A stretch of 64,000 nt of DNA from Rhizodiscina lignyota (taxonomy: Eukaryota > Ascomycota > Dothideomycetes > Aulographales > Rhizodiscinaceae), in the NCBI GenBank assembly GCA_010015805.1, contig ML978127.1, positions 1,736,001 through 1,800,000 on the forward strand, in the 5' to 3' direction. How positions within the stretch are numbered: position 1 is the stretch's first letter; each line of letters begins with the position of its first letter. The notes under the pieces were generated by a model, which made no database searches, had not been told where the DNA came from, and saw only the letters and a list, made by a program, of their open reading frames with translations. The translations under genes were made by a program, and so were the position numbers. Shown piece by piece: positions 1 to 11,345 of the stretch.

Positions 1-962
1 GAATACCGTATCGCTGTCTTTCGTGCAGTACTCGCCTTGCGCAGACGCATCAGTTCAGTGCTCAAAATGGCGCAGACGGGGCCCGAACTACCCATTTCGG
101 ATTTGAGACGATATCTGAAGACTCAAAAGATGACAGAGGTGCAGTCATTTCTTATTTCCTCTTGCATATGGGCTAATGGCTGGTAGTGGGTGCGGTTTTC
201 TCCTCCGTCGCAGCGTCCTACGATACAATGAACGACTTCATGTCCCTGTACATCCATCGTCTTTGGAAGGACCATTTCGTCCGATCCCTGAATCCTGGTA
301 TAAACCCCCTCACATCATCGTCCTCGGAACCGCAAGGAATGAATATCCTCGACATCGCTGGTGGAACTGGCGATATCGCCTTCCGCCTCCTCGACCACGC
401 GACAACCATCCACAATGACCAGACAACACGAGTCACTGTTGCGGACATAAACCCAGATATGCTAGCTGAGGGTAGGAAAAGGTCGTTGGAAACCCCGTAT
501 GCCAGCACCGGCCGATTAAACTTTATCGAGACGAATGCGGAGAAATTGGACGCGATACCGTCAGATAGTGTCGACTTGTACACCGTGGCGTTTGGTATCC
601 GAAACTTCACACACAAAGATACAGCAATACGAGAAGCTTTCAGGGTTCTTAAACCCGGCGGCATATTTGCCTGTCTCGAATTCAGCAAGGTGCAGAATCA
701 GTTGTTTGACGCGGTTTACAAGCGATGGAGTTTCAGCGCAATACCGCTGATTGGGCAAATTGTCGCGGGCGACAGAGATAGCTATCAGTATCTTGTGGAG
801 AGCATCGAGAAGTTTCCAAGCCAGACGGAGTTCAGAGATATGATAAGAGACGCAGGGTTTGTGATACCTGGTGAAGGGCCGGACGGGGAAGGATACGGTT
901 GGGAGAATCTGAGTGGAGGCATTGCGGCGATCCATAAAGGCATGAAGCCGATAGGAGCATAG
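1..962 (+). CDS. COQ5: COQ5-like 2-methoxy-6-polyprenyl-benzoquinol methyltransferase, 5' partial
   Basis: Mitochondrial C-methyltransferase of ubiquinone synthesis (SAM-dependent, UbiE/COQ5 family). The frame is open from the left edge (codons in phase with base 3) through the conserved THFGFETIS block. An intron follows at 139-186 (GTGCAG donor, GCTAATG branch site, GGTAG acceptor), and translation resumes as VGAVFSSVAASYD. Motif I (DIAGGTGDIAF), the AFGIRNFTHKD block and VLKPGG are all present, and the C-terminus GYGWENLSGGIAAIHKG is typical of the family. The start codon and any mitochondrial presequence lie outside the window or in its first bases. The identification rests on motif order and is firm; only the 5' end is missing. 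Confidence 0.95.
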
Positions 963-1733
963 TCGGTTTGTACTGGAGTGAGTGTACATGATTTTCGTAC
1001 AAGAGATACCCTACTCGAAGTCATTTGTCAATACTGCCTCATTCTCATTCTATCTGCCGTGATGTCCGTGAGTATGCGTTCGATTATACGCGAAACCTCC
1101 TTTGTCAATTTGCAACGTCAGTGATGAGAATGGATTGGATACTGTTTGAAGCTTGCCTTGGATGATGTAAGATACTGGATGGCCGCATGCTATCCTTCGT
1201 TAGTTGGCTATTTCATTTCAGAAGTTAGAGCCTTAATACGCTAACTGTTTAAAGTATCAGGATGCTAGGATGGATTTGTATTTCGTAGTTAGGACGGCTT
1301 TGCAAGCCCTCAAACACGTATATCCATCTGGTCTAACTCATTTGTATTGCCGATAACCGCGGAATTGGACAGATTCGAACAGACCAGTGTGCTAGTGTTA
1401 ATACTCTATGCGAAGGACCTTACATTTCCATGGTCATTCCACGTCGTTGAATTAGGCGGCGTCGTCGAGAAAGTATCTGTTCGATTGTACCCGGAGTCTT
1501 CTCATCCACAACTTGCGAAATCACACATTCGGCTTATCAGCGGAAATTGGCGGCAAACGGGTTTACAACGCACTGTCACAATTGCTAGACCCAAGCACGT
1601 GCTTCAAACGTCACGAGCATCTTTGCCTACCACACAATTTCGTTCTTCAACCACGGCTCTTTTCAACCTCACCTTCAACCTTTACAACAAAGTCAACACC
1701 ACCGCCGTCCAACGTCCACTCCTGTGCGTCGCG
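963..1733. other. intergenic, COQ5 3' side and upstream of the next gene
   Basis: No gene is seen. The last 129 codons before 1734 are open in the frame of the next gene, but they contain no ATG, so they are read as 5' untranslated or chance open sequence. Confidence 0.5.
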
Positions 1734-3017
1734 ATGGCGAGCGGCCCTTCCTTCGAAGGTGATGCGGCGAGCTCATGGCAAAGTCAGTTACCAATACGCG
1801 CTGCCGGAACCACCCCAAACTTCCAAACACCACTTCGGTTCGGATCCGAGCCTGCGCAAGCGGAATTTGACAACGAAAACGACGCGCTCTGTTCTGATGA
1901 TGAAGACTTGTTGAAGGCATGGAGCGAGAAGCTGAACTTGGTGGAGACAACATTCCGCTCTACCACCGACACGCAGCCGATGAACGAGACTCATGGAGTG
2001 AAGCACCACAAGAGAGCATTTCAGTCTACGGCCGACACAGAGCCAATGAAGGCCGCCGATGAATTCGTTCGAAACCAAATCCGTCGGATTGAGGAAAACT
2101 GGAACATGCCACTCTCCGAATGCATTCCGGAATGCCTCTGGCCCAGATGCGTGGCTCAGCTGGACCCCCAGCGGACAGCTGAAATTCTTACCCCGGGACC
2201 CCCGCCAGAGCTCGACCTCAACGTTCTTTCCGCCCATAACTTCCCAAGAGTCTTCCTCAGCAGTGTTATGATAATTTCCGAACTCGTACAGAACGACATC
2301 AAACGAGTTCAGGAAGGCTACGTTGCGGCTGTCGCGCATTATTCGGAAGGCAAGCCACGGGAGGCCAATCAAGAAAAGCTGGGTCCGGGCCCAGCATTGC
2401 AAACTCTTACGGATAATTGGGCCAACGGAGAAGTGCATGCCCTTTTTATTGGGAAGCTCCGCAACTTGGTGATCAAACCTCTACGGAAGTCACAACGCGA
2501 ATGTGATGAGAAGAGTGCGGCTGCCTTGAAGGGAAACTTACCTTCGACCATTCGCGATTACTTTCTCGAACGTATTGACGTTCTTCGTGTTGCGCAGTTC
2601 ACCTGCGAGAATTTCTGCGTAGCGAGGCTTCAATATCTGCATTCAAAGCTTCTGCTTAGCCAGGAGAAGCAGAGGAAAGAGAAGATGGCGAAGCAAGAGA
2701 AGATAGCGACGCAACAGAAGATTTCGAAGAAAGAGAAGATGGCGAAGAAAGAGAAGATGAAGAAAGAGAAGAAGATGGCGAAGATGGCGAAGATGGCGAA
2801 GATGGCGAAGAAGGAAATGGCGAGGCAAAGGCGGGAGGAAGATCTGGGGGCAAGAGGAAGGGAGTACGCCTCGAAGGAGAACCTGGAGCAGACGCAGAAG
2901 CGGCAGGAGATGGAGTCGAAGAAGGCGGAAGGGACGGCGAGGAGGATGAAGCTGAAGGCGGAGAAGAGGAAGGCGATGCAGAAGGAAAATGGGGATAAGA
3001 TGGACGTAGAGACGTGA
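1734..3017 (+). CDS. uncharacterised protein with Lys/Glu/Met-rich charged tail
   Basis: A 427-residue single-exon gene that I do not recognise. The start chosen is the first ATG in a frame open from 1347 (that upstream opening begins at TTG). The N-terminal half is acidic and low in hydrophobic residues. It carries two near-copies of a short STxDTxPM segment around residues 80-105. The middle (about 115-310) looks folded and helical (IRRIEENWNMPLSECIPECLW; a later segment is rich in Lys and Arg). The C-terminal 120 residues are highly charged KEKMAK-type repeats, a likely single alpha-helix or coiled coil. The DNA there holds four exact copies of a nine-base unit (AAGATGGCG) at 2772-2807. 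There is no signal peptide or membrane segment. Function unknown; a nuclear or cytosolic location is only a guess from composition. Confidence 0.75.
   Translation: MASGPSFEGDAASSWQSQLPIRAAGTTPNFQTPLRFGSEPAQAEFDNENDALCSDDEDLLKAWSEKLNLVETTFRSTTDTQPMNETHGVKHHKRAFQSTADTEPMKAADEFVRNQIRRIEENWNMPLSECIPECLWPRCVAQLDPQRTAEILTPGPPPELDLNVLSAHNFPRVFLSSVMIISELVQNDIKRVQEGYVAAVAHYSEGKPREANQEKLGPGPALQTLTDNWANGEVHALFIGKLRNLVIKPLRKSQRECDEKSAAALKGNLPSTIRDYFLERIDVLRVAQFTCENFCVARLQYLHSKLLLSQEKQRKEKMAKQEKIATQQKISKKEKMAKKEKMKKEKKMAKMAKMAKMAKKEMARQRREEDLGARGREYASKENLEQTQKRQEMESKKAEGTARRMKLKAEKRKAMQKENGDKMDVET
2772..2807 (+). repeat. nine-base coding microsatellite, four exact copies
   Basis: AAGATGGCG is repeated four times in tandem inside the charged tail of the preceding gene and encodes Lys-Met-Ala. 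Degenerate relatives (AAAGAGAAGATGGCG) extend the tract on the left. Confidence 0.9.
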
Positions 3018-3511
3018 GGAATGAGTAGGTGGTGTCATTGACGGTGGTAAAACCGTGTTGTGGCACAAGTGCCAAATATTTCATTGCCAGAGTGAACGGA
3101 CTCTTTAGTCAATACAGATTGTGAACGTCAAAGCATGTTCAAGCTTAAGAACAACTAAAACGAATCAAATCAAGCTTTTAAGAGGCGTATCGTTTGCATC
3201 TTTTCTTCAGTCACTACCTTATTATCCCACAGCGCCATGGATCTGCTGCTTGGCGACCCTCATTGGCTGTCGCCGCATCTTACCTCACGAATCATTGCCG
3301 GTGCTTGAGCAACTGTCTGGTCGCATGTAATCTTACTAGGTTCGGCAAGCAGGGAATGCGATAATATCGCCGCTGTCTGTGCTTACTGGCCCGCATCTCG
3401 TAACGATAGGTAAGTCAGACCTCATCCAACATCGTCTCTTCGATTCTTCTCCCAGTCAGATGTTGGGCTATTGCAGCTTGACACATACCCTCTGAAGCTA
3501 TTGATACAAAG
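3018..3511. other. intergenic, promoter side of the aminotransferase
   Basis: No gene is supported; only short chance frames are seen. Confidence 0.5.
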
Positions 3512-5438
3512 ATGGCCATGCCAGAGCCCAAGGACCTCTCCCACCACTTGAGCAGGGCGACAAAGCGAAGACAGGGCTCGCAGGTCAAAAATTACTACAA
3601 ATATTTTGGCATTCCGGGTATTGGGCCGCTTGCAGCAGGTCCGTGTCGCTTAACTGAATCTATGTATTTCAATGGCGCTAACTGGGTCCCTGCATCAGGC
3701 CATCCTAATTGCTGCTATTTCCCCTTTGATACCCTCGAAGCAAAGACGGCCCTCCCAGATCGTTGGGCTCCGACGCCAAATGGTACTGTCGACTTGAAAA
3801 CATCCCTCAATGGCAGGCCTGCAACCCGGCCAGAATCCCACGTCGTCGTACCCCAAAAGTCTTCCAACTCAGAATCCGCTCATAAAATTGATCTCAAATC
3901 GGCTCTTCAATATGGTCCCTCACAGGGCTACCGTCCCCTCTATTCCTTCCTTCACCAATTCGTCCGTCAGAATCTCCATCCCCATGTGCCTTATGCCGGC
4001 GGACCCAACATCATCCTAACGTGCGGCAGCACCGATGGGCTTAGTAAGGCGCTGATTGCTCTGAACAACGAATGGTCGGAAGGCTACGATGCGACGAGCG
4101 CGAGAGAGGGTATTTTGTGCGAGGAGTATGCCTACATGGATGCTATTCAACAAGCTGTTTCGCGTGGACTGAACATAACCCCAGTCAAAGTCGATGACGA
4201 AGGTATGTGTGCTGCTGGCCCTGGGGGATTAAGAGACGTTTTAGAGAATTGGGACTTCTCTCAGGGGAAAATACCGCACTTGATGTACACCGTCACGTAC
4301 GTGCTTCTCGAGTACCAGCAACTAGCATAGTCTCGGACCGCATCATCTCCAAGTCTTGCTAATGCTGAATAGAATTGGCCAGAACCCTACTGGAGGTTCC
4401 CTGTCAGTGGAGCGTCGCAAGGCAGTTTATGAGCTCTGCGTACAGTACGACATTATTATCATCGAAGACGACCCCTATTGGCATTTGCAGTACCCATCTT
4501 CGAATAACTTTCCTCCGGTGCCAAAGCCCGTCAAGTCATCGGGATTCGAATACCTTGATTCTCTTGTTCCGTCTTATTTATCCCTCGACTACCAGGGTCG
4601 GGTCCTCCGCCTTGATACATTTAGTAAGACTATTGCTCCTGGGTGTAGAATGGGCTGGATTACCGCGCAGCCGGCACTTGTCCAACGAATCTCCCACATA
4701 ACAGATTTAGGTACGCAGCAACCAAGTGGCTTTGTACAAGGCCTGGTCGCCGAACTCATTGTAGGCCCCGGGAGCGAAGCTGGCAATGGAAGAGGCGGCG
4801 CAGAGGACGGGAGGGGCTGGGAAGTCACTGGCTGGGTGCGGTGGCTTGAAGGCCTCAGGGGAGAATATGAACGTCGAATGAACAAGATGTGCGACATCCT
4901 AGACGAGGGCCAATATGAAGTCAAGAGCAGCCAGTCGAGTATCTCTACTACGACAAAGACTGCAGTTGACGGCAAAACCCCCGCGCATCTACGAGACGGA
5001 GAGGTCGATGGATGGCAAGTTGTCGAGAAGACGGAGCTATTCTATTATATCAGGCCTCCCGGAGGTATGTTTGTGTGGCTGCGCTTCCATTTTAACACCC
5101 ATCCGTTATACGGGACCTTCTCGGGCGAAGATCTTTCCCACGCGTTGTGGCTATTCTGGACAACAGAAAAATTCCGCGTCGTAGTAGCTCCTGGCAAGCT
5201 TTTTGCCCCAACTGCGGAGATTGCGAAGAGAGACGCGTGGGAATGTTTTCGGCTGTGCTTTGTGGAGATTGAGGAGGCCGACCTTGAACCGGTGACGAAG
5301 CGTTTCGTTATGGGCATCAAGGCATACTGGCGCATCAGGACCAAGGACGTGATCCGGAAACTCCTGGATGAAGATGAAACGGTGACTGCAAATGCAAAGA
5401 ACCTGGGCATGGTAAATTTGACTGGGTTTGGATGCTGA
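3512..5438 (+). CDS. PLP-dependent class I/II aminotransferase (Aro8-like)
   Basis: A fold-type I aminotransferase of the fungal aromatic/2-aminoadipate (Aro8-like) group. Three exons give 596 residues: introns at 3639-3698 (60 bases, stop-free and in frame) and 4297-4372. After splicing, the first junction gives LAAGHPNCCYFPFDTLE, matching the family's GLPN..FPFD block. The second gives TVTIGQNPTGG, the conserved NPTG substrate loop. Other signs are the IIEDDPYWHLQY block, the PLP lysine in DTFSKTIAPGCRMGW, and PPGGMFVWLRF near the C-terminus. The protein is longer than most relatives because of a polar insert (encoded around 4770-5010). The specific amino-acid substrate cannot be told from sequence. 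It is transcribed toward the alpha/beta hydrolase gene. Confidence 0.88.
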
Positions 5439-5758
5439 TTGCGATCTTGAATATCGCATACTCCTTGGCTTCGAGTATACAAATGGTTATCAAAGCTTGG
5501 TATAACAATCATCATGCTACAATGACAGTTGACATTGGGTACGGCGGCAGCGCCTTTAGCATTTTCGGGTCTGACGCAGTGTTCCAGATTGCCATTACGG
5601 ACGCATGTGGACATTGGATCGTCCCCTCACAACCATCGACCATCGTCTGTCTAAACAAAACCTTTTTGAAAGGGCAGGTCTTCTCAGTTTGATAGAACAT
5701 AAGTTTACATATGGCATACGATAATCGACGAAGTGTCAAGGGACTAATCAGCATATCC
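5439..5758. other. convergent intergenic spacer
   Basis: Lies between two 3' ends. Nothing distinctive is seen. Confidence 0.5.
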
Positions 5759-6841
5759 TCAGAAGCATATCTGCGAGAGCCAGCCGATAGCGTCGACACT
5801 ATCCTTGAAACGCTGTTTACTCATTTCTAGCCCAGGAAACACAGCCCACCACACATGCGGATAGCCACGATAAAGTGCAAGCTTCGTAGGAACACCACAC
5901 TCCTCTCTTAATACCTTCTCGTAAATCAATCCGTCGTCTCGGAGCGGATCCATGCCGCAGACTTGAAAGTAGGCAGGGGCCAATCCCATGTGGCCGTTCT
6001 TGACTTCTCCTGGGCCATCAGAGGGATGGTATTGATCAAATGGAGCCCACATAGGAGAAGTGGGGTCGGGCTTGCAGACGTCACGGACGATCTGAAGGAA
6101 CTTGCGGTTCAGAATTGGCGCATCTTTGCACTGCTCGTAGGAGAGATAGAACTTTTGGTACTTCTCTGGCACATGCTCGTGATCGATGTAATCACCTGCA
6201 ACAAGAAACTGGCCAGTCAAGGGAGGTGATAAGCGGTTATCGCGAGCAAGATGGGCGAGAACTGCCGCAATGTAGGCGCCCGACGAGCTACCTCCGATGA
6301 TGAAGCCAGCCTTTGGATCTGCTTGCTTCGGCAACAATGGTTGAGACACATTGTGAAGAGATTTCATTTCTTCTGACAGATATTGCAAGAATGCCCAGGC
6401 ATCGTCAAGCGCCGCTGGAAATGGATGCTGGGGAGCGAGGCGGAAGCTGGGGCAGAGGACTGTCGCCGAATGGTTGATTGCAAGTTGGCGGGCGAGTTCG
6501 AGCTCCGTTTCGGGATAAGCAAAGCAATTGCCTCCTCCATGATAAAGAACGATAACAGGAGATGGTACGTCGATAATAGTGGGATGGCAGATTATGACAC
6601 GAGAATGAATCTCGTCGCTGAGAGGAATCGTTCGCTCGGTCTCTGTGACATTTGAGGGTCGAGTGGAAGCAAGTTGTTTCTGAAGTTCCGGGAGAGAGGC
6701 TTGCACGATCTCCTTCAGACTCAGTAGATCATCTGGAGTAGCTGATGCTGCTGGATTCTGGCCGAGCGCCTCCGCAATAGCTGGATCGATCGTGGCAGCT
6801 GCCAGAATTTCTTCTTGTGTCGACGGAGGTTCTGTTTGCAT
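5759..6841 (-). CDS. alpha/beta hydrolase, hormone-sensitive-lipase-type esterase
   Basis: A single-exon hydrolase of 360 residues counted from the first ATG at 6841 (the frame stays open to 6925 but begins there with TTG). The oxyanion-hole motif is YHGGGNCFAYP. The nucleophile elbow is GGSSSGAYIAA (GxSxG). The acid is probably in QVCGMDPLRDD and the histidine in YRGYPHVWW. These are the catalytic elements of the HGGG (HSL) esterase family in the expected order. No signal peptide is seen, so it is likely intracellular. The substrate is unknown; such enzymes act on short acyl esters or secondary metabolites. Confidence 0.85.
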   Translation of the reverse strand: MQTEPPSTQEEILAAATIDPAIAEALGQNPAASATPDDLLSLKEIVQASLPELQKQLASTRPSNVTETERTIPLSDEIHSRVIICHPTIIDVPSPVIVLYHGGGNCFAYPETELELARQLAINHSATVLCPSFRLAPQHPFPAALDDAWAFLQYLSEEMKSLHNVSQPLLPKQADPKAGFIIGGSSSGAYIAAVLAHLARDNRLSPPLTGQFLVAGDYIDHEHVPEKYQKFYLSYEQCKDAPILNRKFLQIVRDVCKPDPTSPMWAPFDQYHPSDGPGEVKNGHMGLAPAYFQVCGMDPLRDDGLIYEKVLREECGVPTKLALYRGYPHVWWAVFPGLEMSKQRFKDSVDAIGWLSQICF

Positions 6842-7273
6842 GCTTCGTGGTTTCCCACTGAATGGTTGAAATGATGCAAATACTGAATGACGAGGAAATA
6901 GAATTATCAGAAGGGGCCAAGCCAAACTTCTCTTACTGTTAGGTAACTACTGAGAATGCAACGCTCAGGCTTGAGTCATATCTCGATATGCACACTGCAT
7001 GGTACCATGTGTGAAGTCTACGGATTACGATTGCTGCCCTGCAGAATCTGCAATGGCTTCCGTATATGACAGTTCTGCGAGCCCTGCAGTTTTTAGAGCC
7101 TGCTCGATGCCGCTAGTCTAAGCTCAAAAAAATAGGTTGTTGGTCAACCGAAGTGCGGGGATTCTTCGGCCGGCGTTTGACGCGTCGCGTCTACTGTGAA
7201 CGCGTCTTCCGAGATTCCTTTCACCATATATCCATCTCAATTCCAACCATAGCTTTCCAAAATCGCCATCGAA
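6842..7273. other. divergent promoter region, hydrolase and NSE2
   Basis: The two genes are transcribed away from each other. No specific regulatory site is recognised. Confidence 0.5.
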
Positions 7274-8680
7274 ATGTCTTCACGAGCGAGGCAGTCTGCA
7301 GCACCTCTAGGACCTGCGTCTCGCGCAGCACCCGCAAGAGTCCCGACGTACGAGCCACCTTCATTTCCTCTGAGCAGCAACCAGCAACGAGCTCTGCAAA
7401 CCCTCCTTCAGACCCACTCGCTGAATAAACTCAAAACCCATATTGCTGCGGCTGGTGAAAGGCTCACCGACGATGTTGGCAAGGTCAACGACCGTTTACA
7501 CGAACGAGAGGAGCGACTCCAGAGGAGAGGCGCCAGAAACGATCAAGATGCAGAACCGAACGACGAGCTTGAGAAGCTGGAGAAACAATTACAAGATGTG
7601 AAGGAGCGTGTCGAGAAAATGACACAAAGGATGGATGAGAGCATTCGGAAGATGATTGACGGCGAGTACAATGTTCTTTCCGTGGAGACGTCGATTGCCG
7701 CAGTATCGAATCAAGCTGTGAGTGCTAGTCAAGCAGCACGCCATTCACAGTCTCAACGCCAAAGGTGCGCTGCCAATGGTGAAGATGACGAAGATGACGA
7801 AGATGAAGAGATGCCTGATTTTGACCCTACCGACCCAGCTGCGAGTCGCGCAACTCAAAATCCCCCAGCATTTAGCCTGAGCGAAAGCTTTCGCACGCGT
7901 CTGCAAGACGAGAAGGACAAATATCAGACAAGGTCACTGTCAGAACGCTATACGAAGAACAATACTTACATTGGCTTTAAGAGGGTCGTTCATGATACGC
8001 TCCATCCTGACGACGGAATTCCATTACCGCACCCGAGAACGTGGTTTAATGAGGGAAATAGACCTGAACCAGGTGTTACAGATGCTGGCAATGCAGCTGA
8101 AGACTCAGATGATGACATTGCTATAGCGAGGGAGACAATCAGTACAAAGTGTCCACTCACGCTACGCGAGTTCAAGGATCCATTTACCAGCAAAAAATGT
8201 CCTCATACTTTTGAGAAGGAAGCCATTCTTGGTTTGATGGGTGGGCGAGGAGTACATAGACATGTACAATGTCCCGTGTCAGGCTGTGAACAGGTTCGTC
8301 ACTTCCATTGCTCTTGGTGGGCTAATACTAACAGTATCCTCAAACAGGTCCTTACCCCATCCGACCTTCATACTGACCCAATCATCATACGCAAAATTCA
8401 GAGAATACAAAGATCGCGACGCGCAGACGAGGAAGAAGAGGAGTTGGCTGGCTCTCCGCCCAGAGCCACAAAACGAAACCGCGCAGAGTCTGTGGGGTCT
8501 GATTCTGGTGAAGACATCGATGCGATGGAACGCAGGACGCAACGAGGACCGTCGGTCAAGGGCGAGCCTGTGTCCAGCAGGCCCAGACCTTCGACTGAAC
8601 AAGTTGTGGATTTAGGCGGCGATAGTGACGGTGACGAGGAAGATGAAGATGAAGATGAAGATGTCACTGATGCAGAATAA
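7274..8680 (+). CDS. NSE2: Nse2/Mms21-type E3 SUMO ligase of the SMC5/6 complex
   Basis: A SUMO E3 ligase subunit of the SMC5-SMC6 genome-stability complex. The spliced product is 450 residues. One intron at 8294-8347 (54 bases, TACTAAC-like branch site, in frame and stop-free) interrupts the zinc domain. Removing it gives CPVSGCEQVLTPSDLHTD, which fits the family. The N-terminal half is helical and coiled coil (about residues 55-125, rich in Glu/Lys), as expected for the SMC5-binding arm. An acidic linker follows. The SP-RING has CPLTLREF, KKCPHTFEKEAI and CPVSGC, giving the expected Cys/His zinc ligands. The tail is acidic (Asp/Glu repeats). It is longer than yeast Mms21 (267 residues), mostly from low-complexity linkers. 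Confidence 0.88.
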   Translation: MSSRARQSAAPLGPASRAAPARVPTYEPPSFPLSSNQQRALQTLLQTHSLNKLKTHIAAAGERLTDDVGKVNDRLHEREERLQRRGARNDQDAEPNDELEKLEKQLQDVKERVEKMTQRMDESIRKMIDGEYNVLSVETSIAAVSNQAVSASQAARHSQSQRQRCAANGEDDEDDEDEEMPDFDPTDPAASRATQNPPAFSLSESFRTRLQDEKDKYQTRSLSERYTKNNTYIGFKRVVHDTLHPDDGIPLPHPRTWFNEGNRPEPGVTDAGNAAEDSDDDIAIARETISTKCPLTLREFKDPFTSKKCPHTFEKEAILGLMGGRGVHRHVQCPVSGCEQVRHFHCSWWANTNSILKQVLTPSDLHTDPIIIRKIQRIQRSRRADEEEEELAGSPPRATKRNRAESVGSDSGEDIDAMERRTQRGPSVKGEPVSSRPRPSTEQVVDLGGDSDGDEEDEDEDEDVTDAE

Positions 8681-8928
8681 GCAACGGATATAGAGGAACG
8701 GTCTTGCTGGGTTCAATTGAATGTACAAGCTACTTGTGAAATCCAGTATTCTAATTCGCGCATCAAGCCTCAACGATTCCTGACTCTATGCCTGACTGAG
8801 TTTTCGAAATGTTGCGGCAGAGGTGAAAATGGTATCGTCGTAGATCATAAACCGCTACAAAATGCTCTGAAACAAGACCAAGCCCGAAATACCGCATCTC
8901 CATATTCGCCAATCATCTCTCCTTTCCA

Positions 8929-9726
8929 TTAGGTACTACCGTGCCGTTGCATGTACTTCTCCCTAAAGCTCTTCCCGACTGGTGTCTCCGCATCGAACCC
9001 ACTCTTTCCACCCGCCGCAGGCGCACTTGACCCAACCGTCGCAGGCAGCTTGCTTGACGGTGTAGGTGGCTGAATCGCCACTGCCCTGCGCTCCTTCTTC
9101 CCACTCGGCGATGTGTCAACAGCCACAGCTTTGACCTGGATCTTCTCCCCCTTACCCTTCTCAAGGTCACGGTCTTTGGAGCGCGAGGGCGGAGAGTCCA
9201 TTCGTACGGCATTGCGAGTGGAAGCGCGACGTGCACGACTGTCGTTGAAGCGGCCGGTGAGACGGCGCGAGGCGCGAGAGATGGACTTGCGGACGTCCCA
9301 GCCACGCTTTTTGGCGAGGAACCAGAGGAGCCAGATGACGACTGTTGAGCACATACATGTCAGTTTGTGGTGACGAACAAAGATATAGGAACCCTTACAG
9401 ATTACGAGAATCAGGAGAGCGATGCCAACGCTGATACCAATAATGGCACCCGTGCTGATGCTATAGCTTCCTACGTCTGATCCGTCGTTCCCAGCGTTGC
9501 CGTCGTTTGTTGAACCAACGCCGCCTTCCGGCACGCCCAGGCCATCGTTAGGTTGTGCGAGGCCAGCAGCGCCGCCCGATGCAGTTGTAGCGAGTGCTTG
9601 AGAGGCAGCGGTGCCTGTAAGAGTTGCGAAGCCGGTAGAGGACTGGACGAGGACGACGGTCTGCGTTACGACTTTCTCGGCGGCGCCCAAGGAGAAGAGC
9701 AGTGAGACGAGGAGGATGCGGTCCAT
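8929..9726 (-). CDS. single-pass membrane protein with signal peptide and basic cytosolic tail
   Basis: A 246-residue protein after removal of a 57-base intron at 9342-9398 (minus strand GTAAGG donor, CAACAG acceptor). The intron is stop-free and in frame. Removing it joins two half helices into one uninterrupted membrane span (ALLILVIFVIWLLWFLAKKR, about residues 93-120), which strongly supports the splice. An N-terminal signal peptide (MDRILLVSLLFSLGAAE) precedes a Gly/Ser/Thr/Asn-rich ectodomain of about 70 residues. A basic, Ser/Arg-rich cytosolic tail follows. The layout resembles small fungal wall-stress or mucin-like sensors, but no named domain such as WSC is visible. Function unassigned. 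It is convergent with NSE2. Confidence 0.8.
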   Translation of the reverse strand: MDRILLVSLLFSLGAAEKVVTQTVVLVQSSTGFATLTGTAASQALATTASGGAAGLAQPNDGLGVPEGGVGSTNDGNAGNDGSDVGSYSISTGAIIGISVGIALLILVICKGSYIFVRHHKLTCMCSTVVIWLLWFLAKKRGWDVRKSISRASRRLTGRFNDSRARRASTRNAVRMDSPPSRSKDRDLEKGKGEKIQVKAVAVDTSPSGKKERRAVAIQPPTPSSKLPATVGSSAPAAGGKSGFDAETPVGKSFREKYMQRHGST

Positions 9727-11345
9727 TGTTATGATAGCGATTCTCCTCCCCTAAAACGGCGTGTGTAAAGAGTGGATCAAGAATAGAAGGACTCTTGAGG
9801 GGCGAGAATCGAATATAGAGTATGAGAAGAACAGCGCAAAGTGATGAAAGTAGACTTGCCCTACCTTCACATCATACTCTCCAGCATCGAAGGCAAAAGT
9901 AAGTCTATAAGAGCACAGAGCACACGCTTTCATGCCGGTGCGCTCGTTCCCGTCCTGCGCATCTCCAATCGCAAGCATTTCCATCGACGTCTCGGCGACT
10001 TGCCGGGCGGCTACAGAGCCAAAGCGTGTCTCGAGTGTGACGGTTTTACTGCTGGCAGCGCCCAGGAAAGGGCGCATTTGCAGGAGATGCGGGCGGGATG
10101 CCGGCACTGCGCCAGGAACAGCGTTTCGGATTGAGTCGAACATGATTGATTGGGGAAGAGGACGGCGCGTAGAGCAGTGATGAAGATGTGAAGGTCGTGG
10201 CTTCTGGGCTGTGATTGGTGTCGACCCTGAAGTGCCAAGGAGACGTGACCCTGAAGCATATCTTGACCACAGGAACGACCTCGAAAGAGACATTGATGCC
10301 TGAGACTCTCTTTGCATAGATCACTGCAGCATGCAAGGACTCTGGCTTGTCGCCCAGCAGTATGCTGTATCGGCGAGTTCTTCTTCTTGCCTGAGGCAAA
10401 CAGGAAGTCATTCGCACGGCACAGCAGGTGGTGGTCTGGTCACAGGTTGTCGGCTGCTGGCGTAGACGATAATCTCCCGAACTATTCACTATTCGCCGAG
10501 AATGCCCTCTGATGGCGAATTCTGTATCGTTCCATTCAATGTGCTGAGCTATTGGTATCAGCTGCCGACCGCCCAGCTGGAGGGCTTCCAATTTCGCTGG
10601 AACTATCTTCCTCAGGTACACGCAACTATTTCTTACCCTTTGTATGTCATGATGCCATTAATACTTTGGATTTGCTTTGCAATCAACGCCGCAATGACAG
10701 ATGGGCTGTGAAACGCCAAGGTCGACTTCCTTTCTAACCGCCCTCAATGACAGAATTGCTATATCTATCTCTGCGGCATCCTTGTGCGAATTGACGGACG
10801 GAACAACATAACACATTCGAACGTCGGGGAAACTTTCAATCGATATATCTCCAAGCTTATAAATGTTACAGTCGCCCCTAAATATCGGCATCGAAGTGAG
10901 TGATGGGATTCCACGTGACGGCGAACTACGGAATACCGAGACGGTGCTTTACAACAGAGCCCCGGCATTAGTCTTCTTAGACCCGGAGATACGTTTGCCA
11001 GCAACGGCAACATCTTACAGCTAGTCCAGATTTATTGAGCTGTTCCATATTGCAGCTCTACGTTCATCGCCATGGTCAATGCAAATGAGCCTAATTATTA
11101 ACCAGACGAACTCAGTCAGTCGGCTCGGTATCCAGCACATCCGTAGATGGATTATCTGGGGAATCTCAGGGATATATAAGTATGTTCATATGTCACTTCC
11201 TCATATTCTTCTCATATGATCAGTCGACTCTTGAGTCTTGTCGTGCAGCTCACTTTCTCGCGGCTTGTTTCTTCGACAAAACTTACTGTTATAATTCATT
11301 GGCATTTGGCAGAGAGCCTCAATTCTTCAAAAAAGCTTCAGAAAC
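9727..11345. other. 1.6 kb region with no supported gene
   Basis: Several overlapping minus-strand frames cross 9751-10621, and one begins with an ATG at 10143, but none shows a domain, clear splice sites or typical composition. The right end is the promoter of the MDR oxidoreductase gene. Confidence 0.4.
11172..11180 (+). promoter_or_regulatory. candidate TATA box
   Basis: The motif ATATATAAG lies about 170 bases upstream of the oxidoreductase ATG at 11346. Position and sequence fit a TATA element with a leader of roughly 130 bases. Confidence 0.4.

Noticed and set aside
2643-3084. Two minus-strand Leu/Ser/Pro-rich frames
   Set aside because: They are antisense shadows of the K/E/M-rich repeat of the plus-strand gene.
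9751-10621. Overlapping minus-strand frames, one with an ATG at 10143
   Set aside because: No domain, unusual composition, no convincing splice partners; upstream of a well-supported gene on the same strand.
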